Positions 33,832 to 45,164 of a DNA stretch of 64,000 bases are shown piece after piece. Both the position numbers and the translations under genes were made by a program. The stretch comes from Prochlorococcus sp. AG-347-J14 (GTDB lineage: Bacteria; Cyanobacteriota; Cyanobacteriia; PCC-6307; Cyanobiaceae). Under the pieces are notes generated by a model, which did no database searches, had not been told where the DNA came from, and worked only from the letters and a program-made list of their open reading frames with translations. Position 1 is the stretch's first letter, and each line of letters opens with the position of its first letter. Location of the stretch: NCBI GenBank assembly GCA_003281505.1, contig QCBU01000004.1, forward strand, positions 51,566 to 115,565, read 5' to 3'.

Positions 33832-35778
33832 TTGACCAATTTTGAGCCGAAAAAATTAAAAAATATTTGGACTATTAAAGATAGTATTGCGACTTATAAC
33901 ATAGACAAATGGGGAGATAAATATTTTTCTATAAATTCCAAAGGAAATATATCAGTAACTAAAGATATCAAATCTGAAAATAAGATTGATCTTTTTAAGC
34001 TTGTCAAAGAACTTAAGAGTAGAGAAATAAATCCTCCATTAATCATAAGATTTAATGATATCTTGAAAGATCGAATAAATGCATTACATGACTCTTTTTT
34101 AAAAGCAATAAAAACCTATAAATATAAGAACATTTATCAAGGCGTTTTTCCTGTCAAATGTAATCAACAGAAAAATGTCCTAGAAAAGATAATAGAGTTT
34201 GGTAGCCAATGGAATTTTGGTTTAGAAGTAGGAAGTAAATCAGAACTATTAATTGGCCTTGCACTTCTTGAGAACCAAAATTCATTATTAATATGCAACG
34301 GATATAAAGATAAAAAATATATTGAGATTGCTACTTTGGCCAGAAAACTCGGCAAAAATCCAATAATAGTTATTGAACAACGAGATGAGGTAAAAAGAAT
34401 TATTCAAGCAGTTCAAGAACTTAACGCGACTCCATTGATAGGAATTAGAGCAAAGTTATCAAGTAAAAGTAGTGGTAGGTGGGGTAAATCTATTGGAGAT
34501 AATTCCAAATTTGGATTATCAATCCCAGAAATTATGTTGACAATAAAAGAACTAAAAGAAGCAAATCTTATCAACGAAATGAAATTGCTCCATTTTCATA
34601 TAGGCAGTCAAATAAGTGATATTGCTGTGATCAAAGACGCATTACAAGAAGCGAGTCAAATATATGTTGAACTATGCAAACTAGGTTCCCCAATGCAATA
34701 TATCGACGTTGGGGGAGGATTAGGAATAGATTTTGATGGAACTAAAACCTCCTCCAACACTTCTACTAATTATTCTCTCCAAAATTATGCTAACGATGTA
34801 GTTGCAACTATTAAGGATTCATGTGAATTAAATAATATCAAGCATCCAACCATAATCTCAGAAAGTGGAAGAGCAATAATTAGTCATTGTTCAGTTTTAA
34901 TTTTTAATGTCTTAGGAACAAGTCATGTCAGTTCCAAACTACAAATTTTTGATAAAAAAAATCAACAATTAATAATTTCAAATTTACTTGATACTTTCTA
35001 TGAATTAAAAAAACTTAAAAATAAAAAAATAAATTTATCTCAAATAATTGAACTATGGAATGATGCAAAAAAGTTTAAGGAAGATTGCTTAGTCGCTTTT
35101 AGATTAGGATTTTTAAGTTTGGCAGAAAGAGCTTATGCCGAAGAACTTACTTGGGCTTGCGCAAAAGAAATTTCCAATAACCTGAATAATGATGAAATCA
35201 ATCACCCTGATTTATCTGAAATTACAGAAACTCTTGCATCAACTTATTATGCAAATTTATCTATCTTTAAATCTATTCCAGATAGCTGGGCAATAAATCA
35301 GATTTTTCCAATAGTACCAATACATAGGCACTTAGAGGAGCCGTTCTGCAAAGGCAACTTTGCAGATTTGACTTGTGATTCAGATGGGAAACTAAATAAT
35401 TTTATTGATAATGGAAAAATTAAATCACTACTAAATTTGCATAAGCCAGAAGAAGATAAAGATTACCTAATTGGAATTTTTATGACTGGTGCCTATCAAG
35501 AAGCATTAGGAAACTTGCACAATTTATTTGGCAGTACCAACGTTGTTCATATAGACATAAATCAAGATAATTCATATAAGGTCAGAAATATTATTAAAGA
35601 GGACAGTAAATCTGAAATTTTACAATTATTAGATTACAGTTCAGCTTCTTTGGTTGAATCTATAAGAATTAATACTGAATCAGCAATTGATCAAAAAAAA
35701 TTAACTATTGAAGAAGCAAGGAAACTAATGGATCAAATCGAAATTAGTCTCAGAAAAAGTAGTTATTTGTCAGAATAA
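33832..35778 (+). CDS. speA: Biosynthetic arginine decarboxylase
   Basis: The 648-residue PLP enzyme of the alanine-racemase fold makes agmatine for polyamines. The PLP lysine lies in [13 protein letters not shown] near residue 106. [28 protein letters not shown] and [14 protein letters not shown] are the standard motifs, and the C-terminal HRLxEEP-type loop reads [11 protein letters not shown]. The start is TTG at 33832; it gives the expected N-terminal extension. It converges with alaS and overlaps it by 16 bp. Confidence 0.95.
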   Translation: MTNFEPKKLKNIWTIKDSIATYNIDKWGDKYFSINSKGNISVTKDIKSENKIDLFKLVKELKSREINPPLIIRFNDILKDRINALHDSFLKAIKTYKYKNIYQGVFPVKCNQQKNVLEKIIEFGSQWNFGLEVGSKSELLIGLALLENQNSLLICNGYKDKKYIEIATLARKLGKNPIIVIEQRDEVKRIIQAVQELNATPLIGIRAKLSSKSSGRWGKSIGDNSKFGLSIPEIMLTIKELKEANLINEMKLLHFHIGSQISDIAVIKDALQEASQIYVELCKLGSPMQYIDVGGGLGIDFDGTKTSSNTSTNYSLQNYANDVVATIKDSCELNNIKHPTIISESGRAIISHCSVLIFNVLGTSHVSSKLQIFDKKNQQLIISNLLDTFYELKKLKNKKINLSQIIELWNDAKKFKEDCLVAFRLGFLSLAERAYAEELTWACAKEISNNLNNDEINHPDLSEITETLASTYYANLSIFKSIPDSWAINQIFPIVPIHRHLEEPFCKGNFADLTCDSDGKLNNFIDNGKIKSLLNLHKPEEDKDYLIGIFMTGAYQEALGNLHNLFGSTNVVHIDINQDNSYKVRNIIKEDSKSEILQLLDYSSASLVESIRINTESAIDQKKLTIEEARKLMDQIEISLRKSSYLSE

Positions 35779-38423
35779 CTAACTAATGTTTTTTGCAAAT
35801 AATTTTTGGCATAATCTAAAGCATCACTTAACTTATCAATATCTTTAGCACCTGCTTGAGCAAAGTTAGGCTTTCCTCCTCCACCTCCCGAACAAATTCT
35901 TGCAATCTCATTAATTAATTTACCGGCATGAAATCCTATTTTTACTGCATCATCACCTAAAGAAACTACAAACAACAACTTTCTATTTTCTGGATTTGGT
36001 ATTCCCCCAAGAATCACTATTGCTTTATTTCCCAAATGAGAAGTTAAATTAAGTGCTGCAGATTGCAAAGAATTCCCATCTAAGCCATCAATCTGATTTA
36101 CTAAAATTGAAAAAGAATTTACTATTTCTGCGGATGATTTTATAGAAGAGTATTTAAAATATGCAATTTCATCTTTCATTTTTTGTAACTCTTTATTCTT
36201 ATTAATAAGCTCTGCTTGCAAATTATTAACCCTTTCAAAAAGTTGATTAGGATTTGCTTTTAACAAATCACTTAGTTGGTTTACTAAAGCATTTCTATCA
36301 CTGAAATAATCTAATGCTGATTGGCCTGATAATGCTTCTATTCTTCTGACTCCAGCTGAGATTCCTTCTTCACTAATTATTTTGAAAGAACCTAATTCGG
36401 ATGTAGTTTTAACATGTGTGCCACCACAAAGTTCCATTGAAACTCCTGGTACATTAACAACGCGCACTTCATCAGCATATTTTTCTCCGAACATGGCGAC
36501 TGCGCCCTTTTCAAGAGCCTCACTCTTAGACATATTTTTTATTTCTAGGGCATGATTTTCCATAATCCAAGAGTTAACTAAAGTCTCAATCTTAGAAATT
36601 TGATCTTTAGAAATAGGATTAGATGAATTAAAGTCAAATCGTAATTTATTAAAGGCTACTAATGAACCTTTTTGTCCAACACTTTCATTAATAACTGATT
36701 TAAGTGCAGATTGTAATAAATGAGTTGCTGTATGATTTGCAGCAGCCTTAGCTCTATTAGAGGAGCTAACGTTAGTCTTAACTTTTTGTCCAATAGTTAA
36801 TTTTCCTTTTTTGATCGTTCCATAATGTAAAAAAACATTTTTCTTTCGCATGACATTATCAACCAAGACCTCAACATCGTTTGAAAATATCGTTCCAATA
36901 TCACCAACTTGCCCGCCAGATTCTCCATAAAAAGTTGTCTGATCAAGAACAATTAAAACTTTCTGACCTTCACTTGCTTCCTTAACTAATGTTGAATCCA
37001 AGAATATACCCTTTATTTCAGCTTCCGAAAGGAGTGACTTGTAACCATTAAAAACAGTTTTGTTAAAAAGATCTATTTCTCGCTCTAATGATCCCTCTAA
37101 TGTCAAATCAATATTACTTGAAGCCGCTTTAGCTCTCTCTTTTTGTTTATTCATTTCTTCTTCAAAACCCTTTACATCTACACTGATAAAATGTTCTTCA
37201 GCAATTTCTACAGTAAGTTCTAGAGGAAATCCATAAGTATCATAAAGTTCAAAAGCTTTAAAACCAGAAATTAATTTCTGCCCTGAAGAAATTAACTCAT
37301 CTAGCAATTTCTCTCCTCTTTCAAGAGTTTCCCTAAATCTTATTTCTTCAATTTTTATCTCATTCAAAATTAAATCATTATTATTTTTTAAATCAGGATA
37401 ATTATTTTGCATTAAGTTAATTCCGACATTAGCAATATGAGGCAAAAATTCATCTGTTATACCTAATAATCTGCCATGTCTGACCATTCTTCTTATAAGC
37501 CTTCTTAATATATATCCCCTACCGAGATTACTTGCTGATACTCCATCAGAAATTAAATGAATAACAGCTCTTGTATGATCACCAATGATTTTTAAAGAAA
37601 TTTTGTTTTTATCATCTGAAGAAAAATAATCAATATTTGCAATCTCACAAATTTTTTGAATAATAGGAAAAATTAAATCTGTCTCATAATTATTTTGCTT
37701 TTTTTGTAGTATTTGAGCCATCCTTTCAAGACCCATTCCTGTATCAATATTTTTAAATTTTAAATCTGTCAATTTTCCATTTGGGTCACGATTATATTGC
37801 ATAAAAACAAGATTATAAAATTCAATAAAACGCTCTCCATCTTCTAAATCAATATTCTGCAGACCCTTTTCAGGATGAAAATCATAATAAAGTTCTGAAC
37901 AAGGTCCACATGGACCTGTTTTACCAGATGACCAAAAATTATCTTCCTCACCTAGTTTGACTATCCTATCTGGATGAATACCAATTTCATCTCTCCAAAT
38001 TTTTGCAGACTCTTCGTCTTCGTGAAAAACACTCACAATTATATTTTCAACAGAAAGTTGATAAATATTAGTAACTAATTCCCAAGCCCATTGAATAGCC
38101 TCTCGTTTAAAATAATCTCCAAAAGAGAAATTACCAAGCATTTCAAAAAAAGTGTGGTGTCTAGCTGTAACTCCAACATTTTCTATATCGTTTGTTCTGA
38201 TGCACTTTTGGCTAGATGTAGCCCTTTTTGATGGTCTTTCTTTTAAACCTAAAAAAACTGGTTTAAAAGGTAGCATCCCAGCAATTGTGAGCATAACCGT
38301 AGGGTCATCTGGAATCAAAGATGCACTTGGAATGATTTTATGTAATTTTTCACTATAAAATTTTAAAAAAGCATTTCTTATCTCATCTCCAGTAACTATT
38401 TTTTTAATTAGTTGAGATGTCAT
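35763..38423 (-). CDS. alaS: Alanyl-tRNA synthetase
   Basis: The full-length 886-residue class II enzyme has the catalytic domain with [12 protein letters not shown] and GCPSELYYD-type text (here [14 protein letters not shown]). The editing domain has zinc ligands [11 protein letters not shown] (about 565) and CGGTHV (about 667). A C-terminal C-Ala domain ends with [13 protein letters not shown]. It charges tRNA-Ala and clears Ser/Gly mischarging. The last codons overlap the end of speA on the other strand. Confidence 0.97.
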   Translation of the reverse strand: MTSQLIKKIVTGDEIRNAFLKFYSEKLHKIIPSASLIPDDPTVMLTIAGMLPFKPVFLGLKERPSKRATSSQKCIRTNDIENVGVTARHHTFFEMLGNFSFGDYFKREAIQWAWELVTNIYQLSVENIIVSVFHEDEESAKIWRDEIGIHPDRIVKLGEEDNFWSSGKTGPCGPCSELYYDFHPEKGLQNIDLEDGERFIEFYNLVFMQYNRDPNGKLTDLKFKNIDTGMGLERMAQILQKKQNNYETDLIFPIIQKICEIANIDYFSSDDKNKISLKIIGDHTRAVIHLISDGVSASNLGRGYILRRLIRRMVRHGRLLGITDEFLPHIANVGINLMQNNYPDLKNNNDLILNEIKIEEIRFRETLERGEKLLDELISSGQKLISGFKAFELYDTYGFPLELTVEIAEEHFISVDVKGFEEEMNKQKERAKAASSNIDLTLEGSLEREIDLFNKTVFNGYKSLLSEAEIKGIFLDSTLVKEASEGQKVLIVLDQTTFYGESGGQVGDIGTIFSNDVEVLVDNVMRKKNVFLHYGTIKKGKLTIGQKVKTNVSSSNRAKAAANHTATHLLQSALKSVINESVGQKGSLVAFNKLRFDFNSSNPISKDQISKIETLVNSWIMENHALEIKNMSKSEALEKGAVAMFGEKYADEVRVVNVPGVSMELCGGTHVKTTSELGSFKIISEEGISAGVRRIEALSGQSALDYFSDRNALVNQLSDLLKANPNQLFERVNNLQAELINKNKELQKMKDEIAYFKYSSIKSSAEIVNSFSILVNQIDGLDGNSLQSAALNLTSHLGNKAIVILGGIPNPENRKLLFVVSLGDDAVKIGFHAGKLINEIARICSGGGGGKPNFAQAGAKDIDKLSDALDYAKNYLQKTLVSYSDK

Positions 38424-38542
38424 TTATCCAAAATAAAAAGATTAAAAATTAAAGAAAAGCGTAATTTCGGTTATTTCGCAAAAATAATCACGCGGATTTA
38501 TATTCTATATAACTAAAGTTAATTTATAAAGCTAATTGTTCT

Positions 38543-40318
38543 ATGATAGCCTCTGCCCAGACAAGTAATTCTAAATTGGCACAAACTAATAACAAGTTGA
38601 CGGTTCAATCTCAAAACTTTGCTGATGATTCTTGTGCCATAAGATCTTTGGATTGGGATCGCAGTAGATTCGATATTGAATTTGGTTTAAGAAATGGAAC
38701 TACTTACAATAGTTTTATTATTAGAGGCGAGAAACTAGCAATTATTGATACTAGTCACGCAAAGTTCGAAGAATTATGGTTTGAAGAATTACTGAAAAAT
38801 GTAAATCCGCAAGAAGTTGATTATCTAATTACTAGCCACACAGAACCTGATCATTCTGGTTTAATAGGTAATCTTTTACAATTAAACCAAAATATCACAG
38901 TAGTTGGATCAAAATTAGCACTTAAATTCATTGAAGACCAAATACACATACCCTTTAAACGTCTAGAGGTTAAGAGTGGAGAGTTTTTAAATCTCGGAAC
39001 TAATCCTAATAGTGGGTTAGAACATAATATTGAATTTATAAGTGCACCAAATTTACATTGGCCAGATACCATATTTTCATATGATCACAGCACAAATGTT
39101 CTCTACACATGCGATGCATTTGGACTCCATTATTGTTCTGACGAATTTTTTGACACTGATCAAAAAGAAATATACGATGATTTCCGTTTTTATTACGATT
39201 GCCTTATGGGTCCAAACGCTAGAAGCGTTATGCAGGCAATTAAAAGAATAGATAAGCTACCTGAATTAAAAACAATAGCTGTTGGCCATGGGCCTTTGCT
39301 CCATAATCAGGTCAATTTTTGGAAAGGAAAATATCTAGAATGGAGTAGTAATAAAAGCAAAGGCAATGATTTTGTGTCAGTTTGCTACATAAGCGACTAT
39401 GGTTATTGTGATCGACTAAGTCAAGCTATATCTCATGGAATAAGTAAAGCGGATGCGCAGGTTCAATTAATTGATTTAAGGTCTTCTGACCCACAAGAAT
39501 TAACAAGTTTAATTTCCGAATCAAAAGCGGTAGTCATTCCGACATGGCCATTAGACTCAGATAATGAATTAAAAGAATCTCTCGGTACTTTATTTGCAGC
39601 ACTAAAACAGAAACAATTTACTGCAGTTTATGATGCATTTGGTGGAAATGATGAACCAATAGATTCCTTAGCAAATAAATTAAGAGAACTTGGTCAAAAA
39701 GAAGCTTTCTCTCCTTTAAGGGTTAAAAATATTCCAGACCCAATTGTTTATCAACAATTCGAAGAAGCTGGAACTGACTTGGGTCAATTGATCAATAAAA
39801 AGAAGAATATTGCCTCTATGAAGAGCCTTGATTCAAATTTAGATAAAGCGTTAGGGAGATTAAGTGGGGGATTATATGTTGTTACATCGAGCCAAGGCGA
39901 AGGTTCTACATTTAGACAAAGTGCGATGGTCGCAAGTTGGGTTAGTCAAGCAAGCTTTTCTCCACCAGGTATTACAGTTGCAGTAGCAAAAGATAGAGCT
40001 ATTGAATCATATATGCAAGTTGGGAAAGGTTTTGTTGTGAATATCTTAAGAGAAGATAACTATCAAAAAATGTTCAGACATTTTTTAAAAAGATTTGCCC
40101 CTGGAGCTGATAGATTTGCAGATGTAGATGTAATTAGCAACATCGCTGAAGGAGGACCAGTTCTCTCAGATTCACTAGCCTTTTTAGATTGTAAAGTTAG
40201 TTCCAGACTAGAGACTCCAGACCATTGGATAATTTACGGAATTGTTGAAAATGGTAATGTTTCTGACTTATCATGTAAGACAGCAGTTCATCACAGAAAA
40301 GTTGCTAATCATTATTGA
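38543..40318 (+). CDS. flv3: Flavodiiron protein Flv3-type
   Basis: 591 residues in three modules: a metallo-beta-lactamase-like diiron domain (about 40-270), flavodoxin (about 275-415) and a C-terminal NAD(P)H:flavin reductase-like domain (about 430-591), the cyanobacterial class C layout. The diiron ligands are complete (TSHTEPDHSG near 99-108; later GHGP), which is the Flv3 pattern. With Flv1 it reduces O2 to water downstream of photosystem I without making superoxide. The partner gene lies 645 bp downstream. Confidence 0.9.
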   Translation: MIASAQTSNSKLAQTNNKLTVQSQNFADDSCAIRSLDWDRSRFDIEFGLRNGTTYNSFIIRGEKLAIIDTSHAKFEELWFEELLKNVNPQEVDYLITSHTEPDHSGLIGNLLQLNQNITVVGSKLALKFIEDQIHIPFKRLEVKSGEFLNLGTNPNSGLEHNIEFISAPNLHWPDTIFSYDHSTNVLYTCDAFGLHYCSDEFFDTDQKEIYDDFRFYYDCLMGPNARSVMQAIKRIDKLPELKTIAVGHGPLLHNQVNFWKGKYLEWSSNKSKGNDFVSVCYISDYGYCDRLSQAISHGISKADAQVQLIDLRSSDPQELTSLISESKAVVIPTWPLDSDNELKESLGTLFAALKQKQFTAVYDAFGGNDEPIDSLANKLRELGQKEAFSPLRVKNIPDPIVYQQFEEAGTDLGQLINKKKNIASMKSLDSNLDKALGRLSGGLYVVTSSQGEGSTFRQSAMVASWVSQASFSPPGITVAVAKDRAIESYMQVGKGFVVNILREDNYQKMFRHFLKRFAPGADRFADVDVISNIAEGGPVLSDSLAFLDCKVSSRLETPDHWIIYGIVENGNVSDLSCKTAVHHRKVANHY

Positions 40319-40393
40319 TTAGCCTTTTCAATTAGAGTTTTGAGACCAATTGATATCACTTAACTCAAATAACAAATATATATTTTTTAATCT

Positions 40394-40421
40394 AGAAGAG
40401 GGCAAATAAATGCCCTCTTCT
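40394..40421. repeat. Perfect 11-bp inverted repeat downstream of flv3
   Basis: AGAAGAGGGCA (40394-40404) and TGCCCTCTTCT (40411-40421) around AATAAA. No T-run follows on either strand, so it is not a standard terminator; it may stabilise the flv3 mRNA 3' end or belong to a small RNA. Confidence 0.75.
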
Positions 40422-40508
40422 GGTCGTATGCATCTCGCTGTCCACAAAGTCGATGAAGTGCTTTTGAATCCTGAATTATTTCTACTCCTTTTGACTAGAA
40501 AATTATAG
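40410..40508 (+). CDS. Candidate small protein, 32 aa
   Basis: Open frame starting inside the stem-loop. After MPSSGR it reads MHLAVHKVDEVLLNPELFLL and ends LLTRKL. Codon use is richer in C-ending codons (CTC, GTC, CAC, GTC) than the neighbours, and the pattern is amphipathic and protein-like. The start could be the ATG at 40428. No homologue is recognised. Confidence 0.35.
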   Translation: MPSSGRMHLAVHKVDEVLLNPELFLLLLTRKL

Positions 40509-40603
40509 TCTTAACAACCAGAAAGCACTATTACTCGGGTAGAAATACCCTATGAATTTCAAGTAAAAAGGAGGACAATATAGGTGTAGATACAGGGGGT
40601 CGT

Positions 40604-40756
40604 ATGAAACTCATTACTCCTTTCACTATTCTCAATCAAAACTTCCATGAAATAGATTTGATTAGAGACGCAATGAAGAATAGAAAATTAGCAAAAGAAA
40701 GATTGCATGACGATTATAGGAATAGGAAAATGTATAAATATCATCAATTTGCTTAG
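40604..40756 (+). CDS. Candidate small basic protein, 50 aa
   Basis: ATG frame reading MKLITPFTILNQNFHEIDLI and onward, ending MYKYHQFA. It is rich in Arg, Lys, Asp and Tyr with no membrane helix. A possible ribosome binding site (GGGGG, 6 bp upstream) and an AGGAGG at 40569-40574 precede it. It is in the 644-bp gap between flv3 and flv1. The remainder of the gap holds the inverted repeat at 40394, the candidate at 40410, and a TATAAT box at 40829-40834 that could serve flv1. Function unknown. Confidence 0.5.
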   Translation: MKLITPFTILNQNFHEIDLIRDAMKNRKLAKERLHDDYRNRKMYKYHQFA

Positions 40757-40828
40757 ATAACCAAGAAGAAATCACGTTCCAGTTGAAAACCCTACATTTA
40801 ACAACTCATTAATGGTGCTGTTATAGGT

Positions 40829-40834
40829 ATAATC
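40829..40834 (+). promoter_or_regulatory. Possible -10 box upstream of flv1
   Basis: TATAAT 129 bp upstream of the flv1 start. No clear -35 element is seen at the usual distance. It implies a long leader of about 120 nt. Confidence 0.35.
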
Positions 40835-40962
40835 GATTGATAAATAACGGTTTCACAAGAACTAAATGTTCTGGTCGATAGTTGAAGATCCGTTGAAAGT
40901 CAATATGACATTTCTCCACGACTAATAAGTCGCAAATTAAAACTAGAAAATAAGTCTTTAAA

Positions 40963-42765
40963 ATGTCAGATATTAATATAGGCTTACTTGCAGAAAATCA
41001 AAACTTATCAGAATTTAAAATTAGCGAAAATTTTTCTTGTGTAAGATTCTTAGACCAAAATAAAGAAAGATTTGAACTTGAATTTAACCTTGAAAAAGGA
41101 ACCTCTTTTAACACTTTTTTCATTAGAAGTGATGAGGAACTTTTTATTATTCATCCACCTGAGAAACAATATTTAGATTCGTTTAATAAAGTAATTTCTA
41201 GGTTTTGTGATCAATTTAAATTAGGTAAAATCAACTTCATTTCTGGTCATATTAATCCCCAAATTATTGAAACTATAAAGAATATAAGTACCCAATTTGA
41301 AAACACAACTATTACTTGCTCTAATCCAGGTTATAAACTTATAAGCGAACTTTGGAATCAAAGAAATCCTAACTTGAAAGACTTCATTGAAATTCAATTA
41401 CCTAAAATAAACATAGTCAAAAAGGAGCAAAATTTAGAATTAGATAACATTTCACTAGAGTTAATTCCTATTCCAACAGCACGTTGGCCTGGAGGTCTGA
41501 TAATTTATGAACGTAATCAAGAAATCCTTCTAAGTGAAAAAATTTTTTCTGCTCACATTGCTTCTTCAGATTGGTCTGAAACAAATCGAGTTAGTACAGA
41601 AATTGATAGGAAACATTTTTATGATTGCTTAATGGCACCAATGTCTAATCAAGTAATATCAATAACTGAAAAAATTGCAGATTACGATATCAAAACTATT
41701 GCACCATTACATGGTCCCGCTATCGAATATAGCTTAAAAAGCTTCTTAAATGACTACATTAGATGGGGTGAAAATCTCTCAACAAATAATCCTAAGATCG
41801 CTCTGATATATGCAAGTGCATATGGAAATACAGCTTCAATAGGTGATGCATTGGCTAAAGGGATAAATAGAACTTCTGTCGAAGTTGAAAGTATAAATTG
41901 TGAATTTACACCAAATGATGTACTTATAAAATCTATCAAAAACGCAGATGGATATTTAATAGGATCACCAACACTAGGTGGGCATGCCCCAACTCCAATA
42001 GTAAGTGCGCTAGGAACATTATTATCAGAGGGTAATAGAGATAAGCCAGTGGGAATTTTTGGTAGTTTTGGCTGGAGCGGCGAAGCTATAGATTTACTTG
42101 AAACAAAATTAAAAGACGGTGGTTTTAAGTTTAGTTTTGACCCTATTAGGATTAAATTCAGTCCAAACAAACCAAAGATTAAAGAATTAGAAGAAATAGG
42201 AACTCACTTTGGAAGAAAAATTATAAAAAAAGCAAAGAAAAAACCCAGAAAATCTGATACTGGAATGATTACAAGCAAAACGGATCCAAAGCTACAAGCT
42301 CTTGGAAGAGTTATTGGTTCACTTTGTGTTCTGACAGCCTCTAAAGGCAAAGATGAGAATAATATTAAAGGAGCCATGCTTGCATCTTGGGTAAGTCAAG
42401 CAAGTTTTTCTCCGCCTGGGTTAAGTATTGCAGTAGCAAAAGATAGATCAGTAGAGTCTCTTCTACAAGTAGGAGATTCATTCGCATTAAATATTCTTAG
42501 TGAAAAAGAATTTAAAGAACCTTTGAAAAGATTCACAAAGCCCTTTGCACCTGGAGAAGATAGATTTGAAGGAATAAATATTGAACTAACTCCTAATAAA
42601 CAGATAATAATTCCTGAATCGCTAGCATGGTTAGATGCTTCTGTAAAAGAGAGAATGGAATGTGGAGATCATTGGGTAATTTACGCCGAAGTACTACACG
42701 GTAATATACTAAAATCCGATAGTCTAACGGCAGTTCATCACCGCAAAACAGGTGCTAACTATTAA
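40963..42765 (+). CDS. flv1: Flavodiiron protein Flv1-type
   Basis: 600 residues with the same three-module layout as the flv3 product (diiron-like domain about 25-265, flavodoxin about 280-420, flavin reductase about 440-600). The ligand motif is replaced: ISGHINPQIIETI stands where Flv3 has TSHTEPDHSG. Loss of the canonical ligands is the Flv1 signature, and it is thought to act as a heterodimer with Flv3. The flavodoxin loop IYASAYGNTASIG and the reductase motif MLASWVSQASFSPPG are intact. Confidence 0.9.
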   Translation: MSDINIGLLAENQNLSEFKISENFSCVRFLDQNKERFELEFNLEKGTSFNTFFIRSDEELFIIHPPEKQYLDSFNKVISRFCDQFKLGKINFISGHINPQIIETIKNISTQFENTTITCSNPGYKLISELWNQRNPNLKDFIEIQLPKINIVKKEQNLELDNISLELIPIPTARWPGGLIIYERNQEILLSEKIFSAHIASSDWSETNRVSTEIDRKHFYDCLMAPMSNQVISITEKIADYDIKTIAPLHGPAIEYSLKSFLNDYIRWGENLSTNNPKIALIYASAYGNTASIGDALAKGINRTSVEVESINCEFTPNDVLIKSIKNADGYLIGSPTLGGHAPTPIVSALGTLLSEGNRDKPVGIFGSFGWSGEAIDLLETKLKDGGFKFSFDPIRIKFSPNKPKIKELEEIGTHFGRKIIKKAKKKPRKSDTGMITSKTDPKLQALGRVIGSLCVLTASKGKDENNIKGAMLASWVSQASFSPPGLSIAVAKDRSVESLLQVGDSFALNILSEKEFKEPLKRFTKPFAPGEDRFEGINIELTPNKQIIIPESLAWLDASVKERMECGDHWVIYAEVLHGNILKSDSLTAVHHRKTGANY

Positions 42766-42782
42766 ATTTATTTATCTAATTT

Positions 42783-43307
42783 ATGACTGAAACAAAAGAT
42801 CTAATAATCATTACGGCTAGTTGTGGTAAAAATCTAGAACTTTCTAAAAAATTTCTTGAAAAAAGTAATGAACTGAAAATAAGTTCTGAAATTTTAGATC
42901 TTACTACTCTTGATATTCCATTATTTAATCCAAGAATTCACAGTAAAGAAAATATTCCAAATGAAATAGAAGAATTAAAAAAAAAGCTTTTCGAGATTGA
43001 AAGGTGGGTGATTTGTGCGCCTGAATATAATGGATCTATACCTCCCATTCTCTCCAACTTCATAGCATGGCTATCTATTTCGGGAGATGACTTTAGAAAT
43101 TTATTTAATGGTCAACCTATTGCAATTGCAACATTTTCTGGTGGCATAGGGTTAGAACTACTGACCTCATTACGAATTCAATTAGTGCATTTAGGAAGTC
43201 AAGTATTAGGAAGACAACTTTTGTCGTCATATAGTAAACCTATAGATACAAAAACTATTGAAGATATTATTCAAAGACTTTTACAAATGAAAAAATTAAA
43301 AACATAA
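42783..43307 (+). CDS. NADPH-dependent FMN reductase family protein
   Basis: The 174-residue flavodoxin-like fold has an N-terminal LIIITASCGKNLELSKKFL phosphate-binding loop (about 7-25) and CAPEYNGSIPPILSNFIAWLS (about 79-99), the signature of the NADPH:FMN/quinone reductase family. It starts 17 bp after flv1 on the same strand, so it may supply reduced flavin or be co-expressed with the flavodiiron proteins; that link is inference. The Cys before PEYNGS is common in the family. Confidence 0.8.
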   Translation: MTETKDLIIITASCGKNLELSKKFLEKSNELKISSEILDLTTLDIPLFNPRIHSKENIPNEIEELKKKLFEIERWVICAPEYNGSIPPILSNFIAWLSISGDDFRNLFNGQPIAIATFSGGIGLELLTSLRIQLVHLGSQVLGRQLLSSYSKPIDTKTIEDIIQRLLQMKKLKT

Positions 43308-43331
43308 ACTTTTAATATCTAAAAATTAATC

Positions 43332-45164
43332 TCATTTTTTCTCATTCCAAACTTTTAAAATTTCTCTTGCCATGGGCAGGGCGTGAACAGATCCACCACC
43401 AGGAGTATTCTGTGCAAAAGCAACTACAAGTAATTCGCTATTTTCAGAGGGTGTAAAGCAAACGAACCAAGCATGATCTGAGCCACCTTCACCATCTTCA
43501 GCAGTTCCTGTTTTACCTGACACTGGAGGTAAATTTGAAACTCCATAATTAATTGATACTCCTGTGCCAGACTCTACTACTTTTCGGAGACCACTTTTTA
43601 TCAATTGAATATTTTGTGGGTCAATATCAATTGGAATACGTTTTTTATCTAAAAGACTTTCTCCATCTTTTTTAGTCAAATGTGGAGTAACTAAATAACC
43701 TCCATTTGCAATAGCAGCATAAGCTCTAGCTATTTGAATAGGAGTAACTTGAACAACAAATTGTCCAATAGACATACTCGCAATATCCTCTGGGACCCAT
43801 GGAGTTCTTCCTGGTTGCCCCCATCCTCTGCCTTTTTTAGCCCACTCACTACTTGCTACTAATCCTTTATTTTCTTGTTCAGAAATTTCAATTCCAGATA
43901 AAGAATTAAAACCAAGTTTTCTAGAAACCTTATGAATTTCATCAACTCCTGCACCATATCCGACTTGATAAAAAAATGTATTACTCGAAACTCTTAAAGC
44001 ATCTTCATAACCTATTACTCCAAAACCTAAATCATTATGTTCCCTGAAACATTGGCTTCCATAAGTGATACATGGTTTCGTATCTAACATTGTTTCTCTA
44101 GGAAATTTTCCACTTTCCAAGCCAGCTAAAGCCGTTACAATTTTCCAAACGCTTCCTGGATCGTAGGCATTTAATGCTCTATTAAATAAAGGTTTTTCAG
44201 GAGAATTAAAAAGTTTATTATATTCTTTCTCAGGTTTAAAATCCTTTGAGAAAAAATTTAAATCGAATGTAGGTTTACTTGCCATTGCTCTTATTGCACC
44301 ATCTCTTGGATCCATTACTATTATGGCTCCAGCTTTTTTATCTTTAAGAACCTCCTCAGCAACTAACTGCAGATTAAGATCGATTGTTAGTTGGATATCA
44401 TTACCTTGTACTGAAGGTCTTATACCCAATGATCTTTGAAATTTTCCTAATGAATTTACTTCAACCATTTCTCCGCCCCATTCACCTCTGATAAAATCTT
44501 CGTAAACATATTCCATTCCCGTCCTACCGATTAAGTCATTCAATTTATAACCCTTCTTAGATAAAAATTTATATTCTAATTCAGTAACTGGCTGAGTATA
44601 ACCAATTACATGGGCAGCAAGGGATTTGTAAGGATAATTTCTAATTAAATTGGTAGCTATTTCAAAACTAATTAAATTACCTTCATTCTCCTTAAATTTT
44701 ATTACTTGATCTACATTTAAATCATCACTAATAATTACTGAGAGTTTCTGATTTTTTAGACCATCAGAGTATTTTTTTTGAATTACATTACTATCAATAT
44801 TTAACAAGTTAGAAATACTTGATTTGTCTTGTTCCCAATTGCTTTTTTTAACATATTGAGGATTTATTATTAAAGAATATTTCACTCTACTATTTGCTAG
44901 AACATTACCATTTTTGTCTAGTATTCTTCCGCGTATTGGCTGCGAAGCAATAAGTCTGATCCTATTCTCATCTGACATTTTCTTAAAAGATTCATAATTT
45001 AAAAGTTGTAAAAAAATTAATCTAAATAGAATCAATAAAAAGGAAACAGAAGAAAAAATAAGTAAGACTAGTGGCTGTCTTTTTAATGAAATAAGTTTTT
45101 TATTAGGATTTGTTTTTATCAAAAATATAAATTTATTTAAATATTGTTTTTTCCAATAAAGCAA
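43332..45164 (-). CDS. mrdA: Penicillin-binding protein 2 (transpeptidase, elongation)
   Basis: The 610 residues have a short cytoplasmic N-terminus, one membrane anchor (about 30-55, LVLLIFSSVSFLLILFRLIF), a pedestal domain (about 70-240) and a transpeptidase domain. The catalytic SxxK is in DPGSVWKIVTAL, SxN is SSNTFFYQVG and KTG is GKTGTAEDG. It crosslinks peptidoglycan with RodA during elongation. The start is TTG at 45164, which would overlap the small upstream gene by 32 bp. Another TTG 14 codons later is an alternative. Confidence 0.92.
   Translation of the reverse strand: MLYWKKQYLNKFIFLIKTNPNKKLISLKRQPLVLLIFSSVSFLLILFRLIFLQLLNYESFKKMSDENRIRLIASQPIRGRILDKNGNVLANSRVKYSLIINPQYVKKSNWEQDKSSISNLLNIDSNVIQKKYSDGLKNQKLSVIISDDLNVDQVIKFKENEGNLISFEIATNLIRNYPYKSLAAHVIGYTQPVTELEYKFLSKKGYKLNDLIGRTGMEYVYEDFIRGEWGGEMVEVNSLGKFQRSLGIRPSVQGNDIQLTIDLNLQLVAEEVLKDKKAGAIIVMDPRDGAIRAMASKPTFDLNFFSKDFKPEKEYNKLFNSPEKPLFNRALNAYDPGSVWKIVTALAGLESGKFPRETMLDTKPCITYGSQCFREHNDLGFGVIGYEDALRVSSNTFFYQVGYGAGVDEIHKVSRKLGFNSLSGIEISEQENKGLVASSEWAKKGRGWGQPGRTPWVPEDIASMSIGQFVVQVTPIQIARAYAAIANGGYLVTPHLTKKDGESLLDKKRIPIDIDPQNIQLIKSGLRKVVESGTGVSINYGVSNLPPVSGKTGTAEDGEGGSDHAWFVCFTPSENSELLVVAFAQNTPGGGSVHALPMAREILKVWNEKK

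Noticed and set aside
40394..40421. Standard intrinsic terminator after flv3
   Set aside because: The stem is perfect but no T-run follows on either strand, so it is listed only as an inverted repeat.
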